From contig CADBHQ010000008.1 of assembly GCA_902794535.1 (NCBI GenBank), positions 81,331-145,330 of the forward strand: 64,000 nucleotides of DNA. Reading direction: 5' to 3'. Made by a program: the position numbers and the translations under genes. Under the pieces are notes generated by a model. It was not told the DNA's origin. It was given only the letters and a program-made list of their open reading frames with translations, and searched no databases. Shown here piece by piece: positions 8,722 through 16,428 of the stretch (within the stretch, counting starts at the first letter, position 1; every line of letters begins with the position of its first letter). The DNA is from Fibrobacter succinogenes (GTDB lineage Bacteria; Fibrobacterota; Fibrobacteria; Fibrobacterales; Fibrobacteraceae).

Positions 8722-9767
8722 CAGTCTTTAACTCCCGTAATACACCAATCAATCTTTTTCCCGTGGCTTCCGTCGCTCCTACCCCTGTAAAATAGAACTT
8801 CGCCACCGGCGGCAATCTTGAATGCCTTCTTTGCAATCCAACCGTCTACTTTGTCCAAAAGGCTTGCTTTCTGGAGCGTTTTAGCTACGCTGAACTTGAG
8901 CGCGGGAACGCTTGCATCTTGCCATTCAAAGGTCAAGTCGCTTTTGGCAAATTTCTTGCCTTTGTAGTTGTCGCTGCCATCTTTGATGGCCTTGGGTTGA
9001 GCGACCTTGATTCCAGATTCGTCTTTGTAGAGCGCGTACCCGAACGGTTCGCCGTCTTTAGAAATCGAAATGCGGCCTGCGAATAGCGGGCTGCGGGCGC
9101 TTGTGCTAAAGTTGACCGAGCGTGTTGCTACATCAATGGCCTGCGCGGTTTGCCAGGTTTGGTCCATGTAGGCGTAACCCTTGACGGCAATGGTGTCTTC
9201 GTTGTAGGCGATTTTGCCTTTAACGCGGCCGTAAGGAATGTGCACGTATTGTCCAAAGCTTTCCTTGCCGATTTTCCACACGCCGTTGCCAGGGACTTTA
9301 CCGACTTCGGCCGATTCAAAGGTCACGTCCAGCAGGAATTTGCCTCCCTTGTCGGCGGTAAAGTACACGCGGTGATCTTTGCCCGGCTTGTGTTCCATCT
9401 TGTATTCGCCCTTGATGTCGATTGTGGCCGAGGCCTTGTCGGCCTTAAGGCGTTCGGGCGGATACTGACGGCCTACGGTATAGGTTTTGCTCTTGAAATT
9501 CCAGAAGCTCATGTCGCAAGCGACTTTTCTGCCGGAACCCGGAATATGGAGCGTGGAATAGTTGATGAAGGCGCGAGTGCCGTTATCGAAAACGAACTGA
9601 TAGCTCCAAGTTTCATTGTATTCTTTGGCGCTGTTGTTGTGCGGCATAAAGTCATCGACCGATACGCTACGCACAGAACCCTGCGGCTGTGCGACATCGC
9701 CTGCAAATGCAAACGACGCACAGAACAAAAACGCAGCAAAAAGAACTATCAATTTTTCATTTTTCAT
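8721..9767 (-). CDS. Secreted lipocalin-like (AttH/CrtC-like) protein
   Basis: 348 aa. Signal peptide MKNEKLIVLFAAFLFCASFAFAG, then a beta-rich body. The segment VKGYAYMDQTWQ resembles the G-x-AYxDHxW strand of the AttH/hydroxyneurosporene hydratase-like lipocalin group, so it may bind or modify a hydrophobic ligand in the periplasm (inference). The start at 9767 has GAGGA upstream; an in-frame ATG 24 bases earlier would spoil the signal peptide. Its stop overlaps the hisA start. Function unproven. Confidence 0.65.
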   Translation of the reverse strand: MKNEKLIVLFAAFLFCASFAFAGDVAQPQGSVRSVSVDDFMPHNNSAKEYNETWSYQFVFDNGTRAFINYSTLHIPGSGRKVACDMSFWNFKSKTYTVGRQYPPERLKADKASATIDIKGEYKMEHKPGKDHRVYFTADKGGKFLLDVTFESAEVGKVPGNGVWKIGKESFGQYVHIPYGRVKGKIAYNEDTIAVKGYAYMDQTWQTAQAIDVATRSVNFSTSARSPLFAGRISISKDGEPFGYALYKDESGIKVAQPKAIKDGSDNYKGKKFAKSDLTFEWQDASVPALKFSVAKTLQKASLLDKVDGWIAKKAFKIAAGGEVLFYRGRSDGSHGKKIDWCITGVKD

Positions 9768-9796
9768 TCCACATTCCTCATCCCACATCACACATT

Positions 9797-10780
9797 TTAC
9801 AGTCTCAAGTCCTGTCCCATACCGAGCTTGAGTTCTGTACGACGGCGTAATACCATTTCGTTGAACAAGTCGGTCAGACTGTCTTCGACGCTAATCATCG
9901 GCTTCCAACCCATGTTCATTGCCTTAGTGGGGTCGCCAATCAAAAGCGGAATGTCGTTGCTGCGTTCGTAACCCGGATCAAAACGGAAGTCTACGCTTAC
10001 CTCGGCAATGTCCACCAGCATTTCGGTGAGTTCGCGGAAGGTGTAAGACTTGCCGCAACAAAGGTTGTAGGCTTCGCCCGGTTCAGACTGGTTCAAAAGT
10101 TGAATCATGCCGCGTGCCACATCGCGCACGTCAATCACGTCGCGGCTGATGTCGAGACTGCCCGAATAAATGGTCGGTTCTGCGCCGTAATACTTGATTT
10201 TGACAAGCTGGTAGGTAATCGAGGGAATGACGAAACGACGGCTGTGGTGCGGGCCCGTAAAGTGGAAGGGGCGTGCAAAAACCACGTGCAGTCCGTAAGC
10301 ATTCTTGAACTGGTTTCCCAAAAGTTCCATGCAAGCTTTAGAGGTTGCATAAGGCGTGAGCGGATTGGGGGCGTCCGATTCTTTGTGCAAGTAGGTAAGC
10401 TGATGATCGGTGCGGCCGTAAATTTCGCTGGAACTTAAAAGCATCACCTTTGCCTTGGGGCAATTCTGGCGCACGGCTTCGAGCAAGTTCTGCGTGCCGA
10501 GCAAGTTGATGTTCAGCGTTTCGTATGGTTTCTTGTAGCTGAGCCCCACCGACGATTGACTCGCCAGGTGGTAAATGTGCGTGGGCTGCACGAACTGAAT
10601 CACGTCCTGCATGTGCTTGAAGTTCAGCAAGTCGCCATTCAGGTATTCGACGCCATCGACCTTCTGCCAGGGCTGCGGCTGTTCGTCGCTAAAGCTGTAA
10701 AGGTCGTGCGTCGTTCCCACGAGGCTCGACAAAATGTGGTAGCCTAGAGCTCCTGTTCCGCCGGTTACAAGAATACTCAT
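9797..10780 (-). CDS. NAD(P)-dependent nucleotide-sugar epimerase/dehydratase (GMD/RMD-like)
   Basis: 327 aa extended short-chain dehydrogenase. Rossmann motif TGGTGALG at the N-terminus, catalytic Ser in SSSEIYG, Y-x3-K in YATSK, and ARPFHFTGPHH as in GDP-mannose 4,6-dehydratase and GDP-4-keto-6-deoxymannose reductase. Likely makes a deoxy-sugar nucleotide for surface glycans. The ATG at 10780 has AGGAG nine bases upstream, against three for the alternative ATG at 10786. It sits 22 bases after aroKB. Dehydratase versus reductase versus epimerase cannot be settled by eye. Confidence 0.85.
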   Translation of the reverse strand: MSILVTGGTGALGYHILSSLVGTTHDLYSFSDEQPQPWQKVDGVEYLNGDLLNFKHMQDVIQFVQPTHIYHLASQSSVGLSYKKPYETLNINLLGTQNLLEAVRQNCPKAKVMLLSSSEIYGRTDHQLTYLHKESDAPNPLTPYATSKACMELLGNQFKNAYGLHVVFARPFHFTGPHHSRRFVIPSITYQLVKIKYYGAEPTIYSGSLDISRDVIDVRDVARGMIQLLNQSEPGEAYNLCCGKSYTFRELTEMLVDIAEVSVDFRFDPGYERSNDIPLLIGDPTKAMNMGWKPMISVEDSLTDLFNEMVLRRRTELKLGMGQDLRL

Positions 10781-10802
10781 ATTCATACACTCCTATTGTG
10801 CA

Positions 10803-12413
10803 TTACTTAATAGCTCCCCAGCTTTGAGTAATGATATCTTTATCGATGTTGCTTACTTTCTCCACTTCTCCAATCTTAGTGGGCAAAATGTATACACGCT
10901 TGCCCTTTTCTGCCTTCTTGTCTACAGCCATGGCGTCCCATGCGGCTTCCGTGTCGATATCGTATTTCTTCGGGAATCCGAGGTCATCCAAGAGTTTGTT
11001 CTGACGAGCTTCTTCTTCGGCGCTGATTTTGCCGAGGAGAACTGCCGCGCGGGCGGCCACGCGCATGCCAAGCGACACGGCAATACCGTGCGTGAACATG
11101 CTGTAATGCGTCAAGTTTTCGATAGCATGCCCGAAGGTATGCCCATAATTCAAAATAGCGCGCAGGCCAGCTTCCTTTTCGTCGATGCCGACGACTTCGG
11201 CCTTAATGGCGCAGCTGCGGTAAATTAGGTGCTTCAAAACGTCGAGGTCATGTGCCTTGATCTTTTCGACGTTCTGTTCCATATAACGGAAGAATTCTTC
11301 GTCGTAAATCACGCCGTACTTCACGATTTCGGCAAGGCCTGCCAGGTATTCTGTTTCGGGCAAGGTGCTGAGTACTGCAAGGTCGCAGACCACAGCCTTG
11401 GGCTGGTAGAATGCGCCAATCATGTTCTTGCCTTCGGGGTGGTTCACGGCAACCTTTCCGCCCACAGAACTGTCGACCATGCTCAAAAGCGTTGTCGGGA
11501 ACTGGATAAACGGAATGCCGCGCTGGTAGGTGGCAGCGCCAAAGCCTGCCATGTCGCCGACCACGCCACCGCTAAACTGCAACAGACAGCTCTTGCGGGT
11601 GTAGCCGCGGTGGAGCATAAAGCTGAACAGCTGGTTCAGGTTGTGCAAAGTCTTGTTCTTTTCGCCGGCCTGGAATTTGAAAATCGGGCAACGTCCGGCC
11701 TGGCCTCTCAGTTCGCCGAGCATCTGGCTCTGCACTTTGGCAATGTTTGTGTCCGTGCAGACCAAGAAGTCGTGACTCGGAGCAAGCTTCAGGCATTCGA
11801 GCAATACGCCTGCTTCGGGAATAATGTTCTTGCCGATAAAGATGGGGTAGCGTCCGCCGCTGCTCGGGCAAACGTCCAGCGCATGGCTGTTCCAGAAATT
11901 CAGGATGTACAGGATGCGTTCGATCACGTGGTCTTCGGTGTATTCGTCAGAACTTTCCACGCTGAAGTCGGCGTTTGCGTAATTCTTTTCGCGTTCTTTG
12001 AGCATTACCTTGATTTTTTCAAGGCGTTCTTCGTCGCTCAAGTTGGCAAGCAACGGGCGAGTGTTCTTGCGGCCAATGCGTTCCGAAAGTACTTCGGGCT
12101 TTGCCCACAGGCGAATAATGGTGCCGTTTTCGCGGATGACTTTCAGGTTGTCCGGCTGCGTGAGAGCGCCACCGCCCAATGAAATAATGTGCGGCGTTTC
12201 TTTCTTTGCAAATTCGGCAACGACATCGCGTTCCATTTCGCGGAACTTAGCTTCGCCTTCTTGTTCAAAAATTTCGCTAATGGTCTTGCCTGCGCGTTCA
12301 ACGATAACGGCGTCGGTATCTACGTAGGGGCGGTTTAACCGTTCTGCCAGGGCGCGTCCGGTGCGGGATTTTCCGCTTGCCATGAATCCGGTGAAAAAGA
12401 TGTGCTTGTTCAT
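10803..12413 (-). CDS. aroKB: Fused shikimate kinase / 3-dehydroquinate synthase
   Basis: 536-aa bifunctional enzyme for two steps of the shikimate pathway. Residues 1-165 are shikimate kinase: P-loop GFMASGKS, DTD, LGGGA and lid RPLL. Residues about 185-536 are dehydroquinate synthase: SMVDSSVGGKVAVNH, GKNMIGAFYQP and the zinc-site motif GHTFGHAIE. The domain order is kinase then synthase. It lies one base after aroE, so an aro cluster heads the operon. The fusion is clear because both catalytic domains lie in one uninterrupted frame. Confidence 0.95.
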   Translation of the reverse strand: MNKHIFFTGFMASGKSRTGRALAERLNRPYVDTDAVIVERAGKTISEIFEQEGEAKFREMERDVVAEFAKKETPHIISLGGGALTQPDNLKVIRENGTIIRLWAKPEVLSERIGRKNTRPLLANLSDEERLEKIKVMLKEREKNYANADFSVESSDEYTEDHVIERILYILNFWNSHALDVCPSSGGRYPIFIGKNIIPEAGVLLECLKLAPSHDFLVCTDTNIAKVQSQMLGELRGQAGRCPIFKFQAGEKNKTLHNLNQLFSFMLHRGYTRKSCLLQFSGGVVGDMAGFGAATYQRGIPFIQFPTTLLSMVDSSVGGKVAVNHPEGKNMIGAFYQPKAVVCDLAVLSTLPETEYLAGLAEIVKYGVIYDEEFFRYMEQNVEKIKAHDLDVLKHLIYRSCAIKAEVVGIDEKEAGLRAILNYGHTFGHAIENLTHYSMFTHGIAVSLGMRVAARAAVLLGKISAEEEARQNKLLDDLGFPKKYDIDTEAAWDAMAVDKKAEKGKRVYILPTKIGEVEKVSNIDKDIITQSWGAIK

Positions 12414-12414
12414 G

Positions 12415-13302
12415 TTAGCCCTGCATTCCTTTACGCATGATCTTTGCGAGTTCGTCGTTCGTCTTGTTTTTAGTTTCTTCGGGGAACCATTTTCTAAAGC
12501 TTTCGATTCCCTGGTGCACCAGCATGCCTTCGCCAGTTACCACCTTGCAGCCTTTTGCCTGGGCTGTCTTTAACAGCTTGGTCATGGGCGGTGTATAGAC
12601 AATGTCCATCACGGCTTGGCCTTGGTGCAAGGATTCTTCGGTAAGGGGAGATTGGTCTTCGTTGGGTGTCATGCCCACGGAGGTCGCGTTGATGATGATT
12701 TCGATGCTCTTAGATACGGACGGGAATTCATCGAACGTGGCGACTTGGACCTGGGGTGCCTTGCCGTTAAAGAACTGATTCAGGCTGTCGGCGAGAGCCT
12801 CTCCTTTTTCGCGGTTGCGGCACACAATGGTGAGCTGGTTCTGCATTTCGGCAAGCGTGTAGGCGATTGCCTTGGCGGCGCCGCCGTTTCCGAGCAGGGC
12901 GACCTTCTTGTTCGAAGGCTCTACACCCGATTCCTGCAGGTTGCGAATGCATCCATAGGGGTCGGTTGTGGTGCCACATAAAGTGCCCCCGACAATGCCG
13001 TCTTTCCAGTACAGCGTATTGACGCTGCCGGTAAACTTCGAAATGTCTGAAAGTTCGTCTATAAGGTCCATGACCGGGGTCTTGTACGGAATAGTGACAT
13101 TTGCCCCGCGGAACTTCATTGCCCTAAAACCCTTGATGGCATCGGCCAATTTTTCGGGCTCCGGGGCGTAGGGTAAATAGGCCGCATTTATGCCTAATGC
13201 TTCAAAAAGGGCATTATGCATCAAAGGCGACTTGCTATGACCAACAGGATGACCGAAAATGCAAAGAGACTCGGTCTTTCCATTCAATTTTAACTGGCTC
13301 AA
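12415..13302 (-). CDS. aroE: Shikimate dehydrogenase
   Basis: NADPH-dependent reduction of 3-dehydroshikimate to shikimate. 295 aa. The N-terminus has the substrate motif GHPVGHSKSPLMHN and the catalytic Lys in VTIPYKT; the NADP-binding loop is GNGGAAKA. The start codon appears to be TTG at 13302, with GAGG upstream; no ATG fits the expected length. First gene of a minus-strand operon reaching mutY. Confidence 0.94.
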   Translation of the reverse strand: MSQLKLNGKTESLCIFGHPVGHSKSPLMHNALFEALGINAAYLPYAPEPEKLADAIKGFRAMKFRGANVTIPYKTPVMDLIDELSDISKFTGSVNTLYWKDGIVGGTLCGTTTDPYGCIRNLQESGVEPSNKKVALLGNGGAAKAIAYTLAEMQNQLTIVCRNREKGEALADSLNQFFNGKAPQVQVATFDEFPSVSKSIEIIINATSVGMTPNEDQSPLTEESLHQGQAVMDIVYTPPMTKLLKTAQAKGCKVVTGEGMLVHQGIESFRKWFPEETKNKTNDELAKIMRKGMQG

Positions 13303-13391
13303 AAAAACCTCTTTTTTTACAATATAAAGATATATAAAATTAACCCTACAACACTACTCTAATTACGTAACTTTTACTAAATTTGGCGCCT
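13303..13391. promoter_or_regulatory. AT-rich divergent promoter region, aroE / helicase
   Basis: This 89-base intergenic stretch separates the leftward aroE operon from the rightward helicase gene and is strongly AT-rich around 13318-13345 (TTTACA, TATAAA and TATATAAAAT blocks). It must hold promoters for both directions, but I cannot assign -35/-10 pairs with proper spacing confidently. Confidence 0.4.
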
Positions 13392-15170
13392 ATGAATCCG
13401 AATGGCGCCATTATTGTTCAGAGTAATATGGAAATCATGGTGGAGGTCGATCTCCCCACTTATGAAGCGGCCCGCGATGCTATCGCCCCGTTTACCGAAT
13501 TGGTCAAAAGTCCCGAACATTTGCACACTTACAAGATTAGCCCGCTAAGCTTGTGGAACGCTGCTGCAACAGGGCTTCGTGCACCGGAAGTTTTGGAACG
13601 TCTGGAAAGCCAGAGCCGTTTCCCGATTCCGGAATCCGTGGTGACCGAAATCGAAGACTACATGTCTCGTTACGGACTGCTTCGCCTGAAAAAAGAAGAC
13701 GACCGCCTGATTGTAGAATCCGATGACAAGTACATGTTCACCGAAATCTGCAACCTGAAAGAAGTGCAGCCGTATGTGCTCCACTTTATCGATGACTTGC
13801 ATGCCGAAGTAGACCCGGAACGCCGCGGTCACTTAAAGATGGCGCTTACCAACGCCGGCTTCCCGGTCGAAGATTTGGCCGGTTATACCGTGGGCGATCC
13901 GCTCCCGATTCACCTGCGCGAAACGACGGTAGGCGGCAAGCCTTTTGCTCTGCGCGACTACCAGAAAGAAGCTGCTCAGGTGTTCTACGCTAGTGGTTCT
14001 GAAAAGGGCGGCTCGGGCGTGATCGTGCTGCCTTGCGGTTCGGGTAAGACCGTGATTGGCCTTGCCACCATGGCTTTGGTACAAACTAAGACTTTGATTT
14101 TGACGCCGAACATTTCGGCTAGCCGTCAGTGGATTCGCGAAATTTGCGACAAGACGGACTTGACGCTCGACCAGGTGAAGGAATATTCCGGCGAAGTCAA
14201 GGAAATCGGCCCCGTGACGGTGGCAACCTACCAGATTTTGACTCAGCGCAAGCGCGCCAAGAAGGCCGAAAACGAAAAGACCGATTCTGACTTGGACGAT
14301 TTGACCGAAGAAGAAGTCAAAAAGGAACTCGCCAACTTCCCGCTGTTCAGCCAAGAAAAGTGGGGCCTGATGATTTACGACGAAGTGCACTTGCTGCCGG
14401 CTCCGGTGTTCCGCCTGAGTACCGAAATGCAGGCCACTCGCCGCCTGGGCCTTACTGCAACGCTCGTGCGTGAAGACCACAAGGAAACCGAAGTATTCAG
14501 CTTGATTGGCCCGAAAAAATACGACATTCCGTGGCGTATTTTGGAAGCCCAGGGTTGGATTGCAACCGCCGACTGTAACGAAATCCGTATTCCGATGGAA
14601 CCGGAACTCAAGATGAAGTACGCGCTTGCGCCTGTCCGCGAAAAGATTACGCTTGCTTCCACCAACCCCGAAAAGACGGACATCGTGGAACGCTTGCTCA
14701 AGTATTTTGACAAGCCCGATGATCGCGTGCTGATTATTGGCCAGTACATCGACCAGCTCGAAGCACTTTCCGAAGATTTGCAGATTCCGCTGATTACGGG
14801 TAAGACGCCGAACAAGGACCGCGAAAAGCTTTATGCCGCCTTCCGTAACGGTAGCCAGAAGAACTTGATGGTTTCTAAGGTGGGTAACTTCGCTATTGAC
14901 TTGCCGGATGCTAACGTGCTGATTCAGATTTCGGGTACCTTCGGTAGCCGACAGGAAGAAGCCCAGCGCCTCGGTCGCGTGCTTCGCCCCAAGAGCGACG
15001 GTGGCGCAGCTCACTTCTACAGCATCGTGACGCAGGATTCCAAGGAACAGGAATTTGCCATGAACCGCCAGCTGTTCTTGACGGAACAAGGCTACGCGTA
15101 CAAGATTATCAAGCGCGGCGATTGGGATATTCTGGCTCGAACTCCCGAAGAACTTGCTGCTAGAAAGTAG
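13392..15170 (+). CDS. XPB/Ssl2-like DNA helicase (superfamily 2)
   Basis: 592 aa. Helicase motifs in order: Walker A PCGSGKT (Lys near residue 218), the DEVH box (Asp near 330), GLTATLVRED (motif III) and QRLGRVLRPK (motif VI). The N-terminal 180 residues resemble the region preceding the helicase core in bacterial and archaeal XPB proteins. It probably unwinds DNA in repair; bacterial XPB homologues are sporadic and their role is unsettled. The start is ATG 13392; a TTG three codons earlier is in frame. It is transcribed alone, with a hairpin terminator at 15337-15370. Confidence 0.85.
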   Translation: MNPNGAIIVQSNMEIMVEVDLPTYEAARDAIAPFTELVKSPEHLHTYKISPLSLWNAAATGLRAPEVLERLESQSRFPIPESVVTEIEDYMSRYGLLRLKKEDDRLIVESDDKYMFTEICNLKEVQPYVLHFIDDLHAEVDPERRGHLKMALTNAGFPVEDLAGYTVGDPLPIHLRETTVGGKPFALRDYQKEAAQVFYASGSEKGGSGVIVLPCGSGKTVIGLATMALVQTKTLILTPNISASRQWIREICDKTDLTLDQVKEYSGEVKEIGPVTVATYQILTQRKRAKKAENEKTDSDLDDLTEEEVKKELANFPLFSQEKWGLMIYDEVHLLPAPVFRLSTEMQATRRLGLTATLVREDHKETEVFSLIGPKKYDIPWRILEAQGWIATADCNEIRIPMEPELKMKYALAPVREKITLASTNPEKTDIVERLLKYFDKPDDRVLIIGQYIDQLEALSEDLQIPLITGKTPNKDREKLYAAFRNGSQKNLMVSKVGNFAIDLPDANVLIQISGTFGSRQEEAQRLGRVLRPKSDGGAAHFYSIVTQDSKEQEFAMNRQLFLTEQGYAYKIIKRGDWDILARTPEELAARK

Positions 15171-15188
15171 CCTCGTTATAAACTTCGT

Positions 15189-15249
15189 CTAGCGGCGTTC
15201 TCAACCCTCTCGCCGTATTACTTATACGGCTTCGGGGTTTGCGGCCTAG
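15189..15249. repeat. Imperfect intergenic palindrome
   Basis: Nested inverted repeat downstream of the helicase: perfect GCCGTAT/ATACGGC arms with a five-base loop at 15212-15230, enclosed by AACCC/GGGTT and outer CTAG/CTAG. It has no T-tract, so it looks like a REP-type element rather than a terminator. The remaining bases from 15171 to 15336 contain no gene that I can support. Confidence 0.5.
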
Positions 15250-15336
15250 CTATACTCGTTTCTAACATCGGCTTAGTAATTTTTGCATTCGCTTCTAGCT
15301 TCGGCTTTGGTTTTTGAACAAATTTCTTTAAAATTG

Positions 15337-15370
15337 AAAAATCCCATTCCATTCGGAACGGGATTTTTTT
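15337..15370. terminator. Bidirectional intrinsic terminator between helicase and tRNA-Thr
   Basis: Hairpin AATCCCATTCC / GGAACGGGATT (one internal mismatch, loop ATTC) flanked by A-rich sequence on the left and seven T on the right. It would stop the rightward helicase transcript and, read on the minus strand, the tRNA-Thr transcript that ends just upstream. Confidence 0.8.
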
Positions 15371-15372
15371 CG

Positions 15373-15445
15373 AGCCACCCAGCAGATTTGAACTGCCGAC
15401 CTGCTGATTACGAATCAGCTGCTCTACCAGCTGAGCTAGAGTGGC
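15373..15445 (-). tRNA. tRNA-Thr(CGT)
   Basis: A full cloverleaf can be folded on the minus strand: acceptor arms GCCACTC/GGGTGGC, D-arm CTAGCTCAGCTGGTAGAG, anticodon stem GCTGA/TCAGC with loop TTCGTAA (anticodon CGT, reading ACG), and T-arm with GTTCAAATC. The 3' CCA is not encoded. A TTGACA-N17-TAATTT promoter lies just upstream and an intrinsic terminator just downstream. Confidence 0.95.
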
Positions 15446-15456
15446 ATGGTAGGCCA

Positions 15457-15485
15457 AAATTAGCAAAAGGGCCTTCTTTTGTCAA
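15457..15485 (-). promoter_or_regulatory. Promoter of tRNA-Thr
   Basis: On the minus strand TTGACA (15485-15480) is followed after 17 bases by TAATTT (15462-15457). Predicted initiation lies about five bases before the tRNA 5' end. Confidence 0.7.
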
Positions 15486-15491
15486 GGTGTG

Positions 15492-15520
15492 CTGACAACA
15501 CATTAAAATTTTTCTATGAT
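15492..15520 (+). promoter_or_regulatory. Promoter of the TPR membrane protein
   Basis: CTGACA (15492-15497), 17-base spacer, TATGAT (15515-15520), about 30 bases ahead of the chosen ATG at 15552. It is back to back with the tRNA-Thr promoter. Confidence 0.65.
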
Positions 15521-15551
15521 TGGAGCACGAAATTTAACATGGACGTTTAAT

Positions 15552-16235
15552 ATGGCAAACGAATCGAATACCAACAATTCTGAAATTAAGGAATTTTTTG
15601 TCGCACACGGCTCCAAGGTCGTTGCAGCCCTCGTAGTGATCATGGTCATTGTGGTGGGCGTGGTGCAGTTCCGTGACTACCGCAAGGCAGCTGCAGTCGA
15701 ACAGGCTGAACTCCTCGGTCCGGGCATGGCACTCCTTTATGCAGATCAGAAGGACTCCGCCTTCGTGGAATTCGAATCCAAGATCAACTCCGGTAAGCTC
15801 TCCGGTGTGTCTCTGGCAAAGGCTGCTCTCTATGCAGGCAACATCAAGTACCAGGCTGGCGACTTCGACGCCGCTGCCGTGTTCTTCCAGAAGAGCCTCG
15901 ACAACGCTGGTTCCGTTGCACTGGTTCGCTCGGCTGCCATGCACGGTCTTGCCTCTGTGAAGATCGAAAAGGGTGACTACTCTGCCGCTGCCGGTCTGTT
16001 GGAAAAGTACATCTCTGAATTTGCCAAGCGCACTGGCGACCAGGAAGACCGCTTCCAGAAGGACGAACCGGTGGACGAGGTCCCGATGGTTGCTGACGCC
16101 ATGTGGAAGCTCACTCTCGTGTATGCCGAACTTGGTGCTGCCGACAAGGCCAAGAAGACTGCTGAACGCATTCTGACGGTCTACGGCGACAACCAGGCTT
16201 ACGCTGACAAGGCCAAGAAGTTCCTCGCTAAGTAA
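15552..16235 (+). CDS. Membrane-anchored tetratricopeptide protein (YfgM-like)
   Basis: 227 aa. A short cytoplasmic N-terminus is followed by one hydrophobic helix (VVAALVVIMVIVVGVVQF, about residues 22-40) and helical TPR-like repeats (AKAALYAGNIKYQAGDFDAAAVFFQKSL; ADAMWKLTLVYAELGAADKAKKTAERIL). The architecture matches YfgM-type proteins that help periplasmic protein folding at the Sec translocon; that role is inferred. The upstream in-frame ATG at 15516 overlaps the predicted -10 box, so I chose 15552. A strong terminator follows. Confidence 0.75.
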   Translation: MANESNTNNSEIKEFFVAHGSKVVAALVVIMVIVVGVVQFRDYRKAAAVEQAELLGPGMALLYADQKDSAFVEFESKINSGKLSGVSLAKAALYAGNIKYQAGDFDAAAVFFQKSLDNAGSVALVRSAAMHGLASVKIEKGDYSAAAGLLEKYISEFAKRTGDQEDRFQKDEPVDEVPMVADAMWKLTLVYAELGAADKAKKTAERILTVYGDNQAYADKAKKFLAK

Positions 16236-16264
16236 TTCTGGCAACGTCATCAAAGCATTAAGAA

Positions 16265-16295
16265 AGGCGGCTTTTAAGCCGCCTCTTTTGTTTTC
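16265..16295 (+). terminator. Intrinsic terminator after the TPR gene
   Basis: Perfect 8-bp hairpin AGGCGGCT-TTTA-AGCCGCCT followed by CTTTTGTTTT. Confidence 0.88.
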
Positions 16296-16332
16296 TATCG
16301 CTGTCAGATTTTGTCTTGTCCAATTCAATTTA

Positions 16333-16416
16333 GAACCAAGCGAGACGAGGCGTCGCTCGCCCGTAGCGTACAAATAAGTACGTAAGGAGCGAGCGTAACG
16401 AAGTATCGCGAAGGTT
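16333..16416. repeat. Intergenic repeat-like palindromic element
   Basis: A GC-rich block between convergent genes with several GCGAG/CTCGC words, an inner CGTAC-AAATAA-GTACG hairpin, and AACC near the left end facing GGTT near the right end. It resembles part of the insertion in rsmB (AGCGAGC...AACG). No coding potential is seen. Boundaries approximate. Confidence 0.45.
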
Positions 16417-16428
16417 ATAATTTGAATT

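Noticed and set aside
13833..15089. 418-codon frame antisense to the helicase
   Set aside because: Helicase motifs on the plus strand account for this region.
15218..15466. 82-residue frame containing LAQLVEQLIRNQQVGSSNLL
   Set aside because: This is the translated tRNA-Thr gene, a well-known source of false small proteins.
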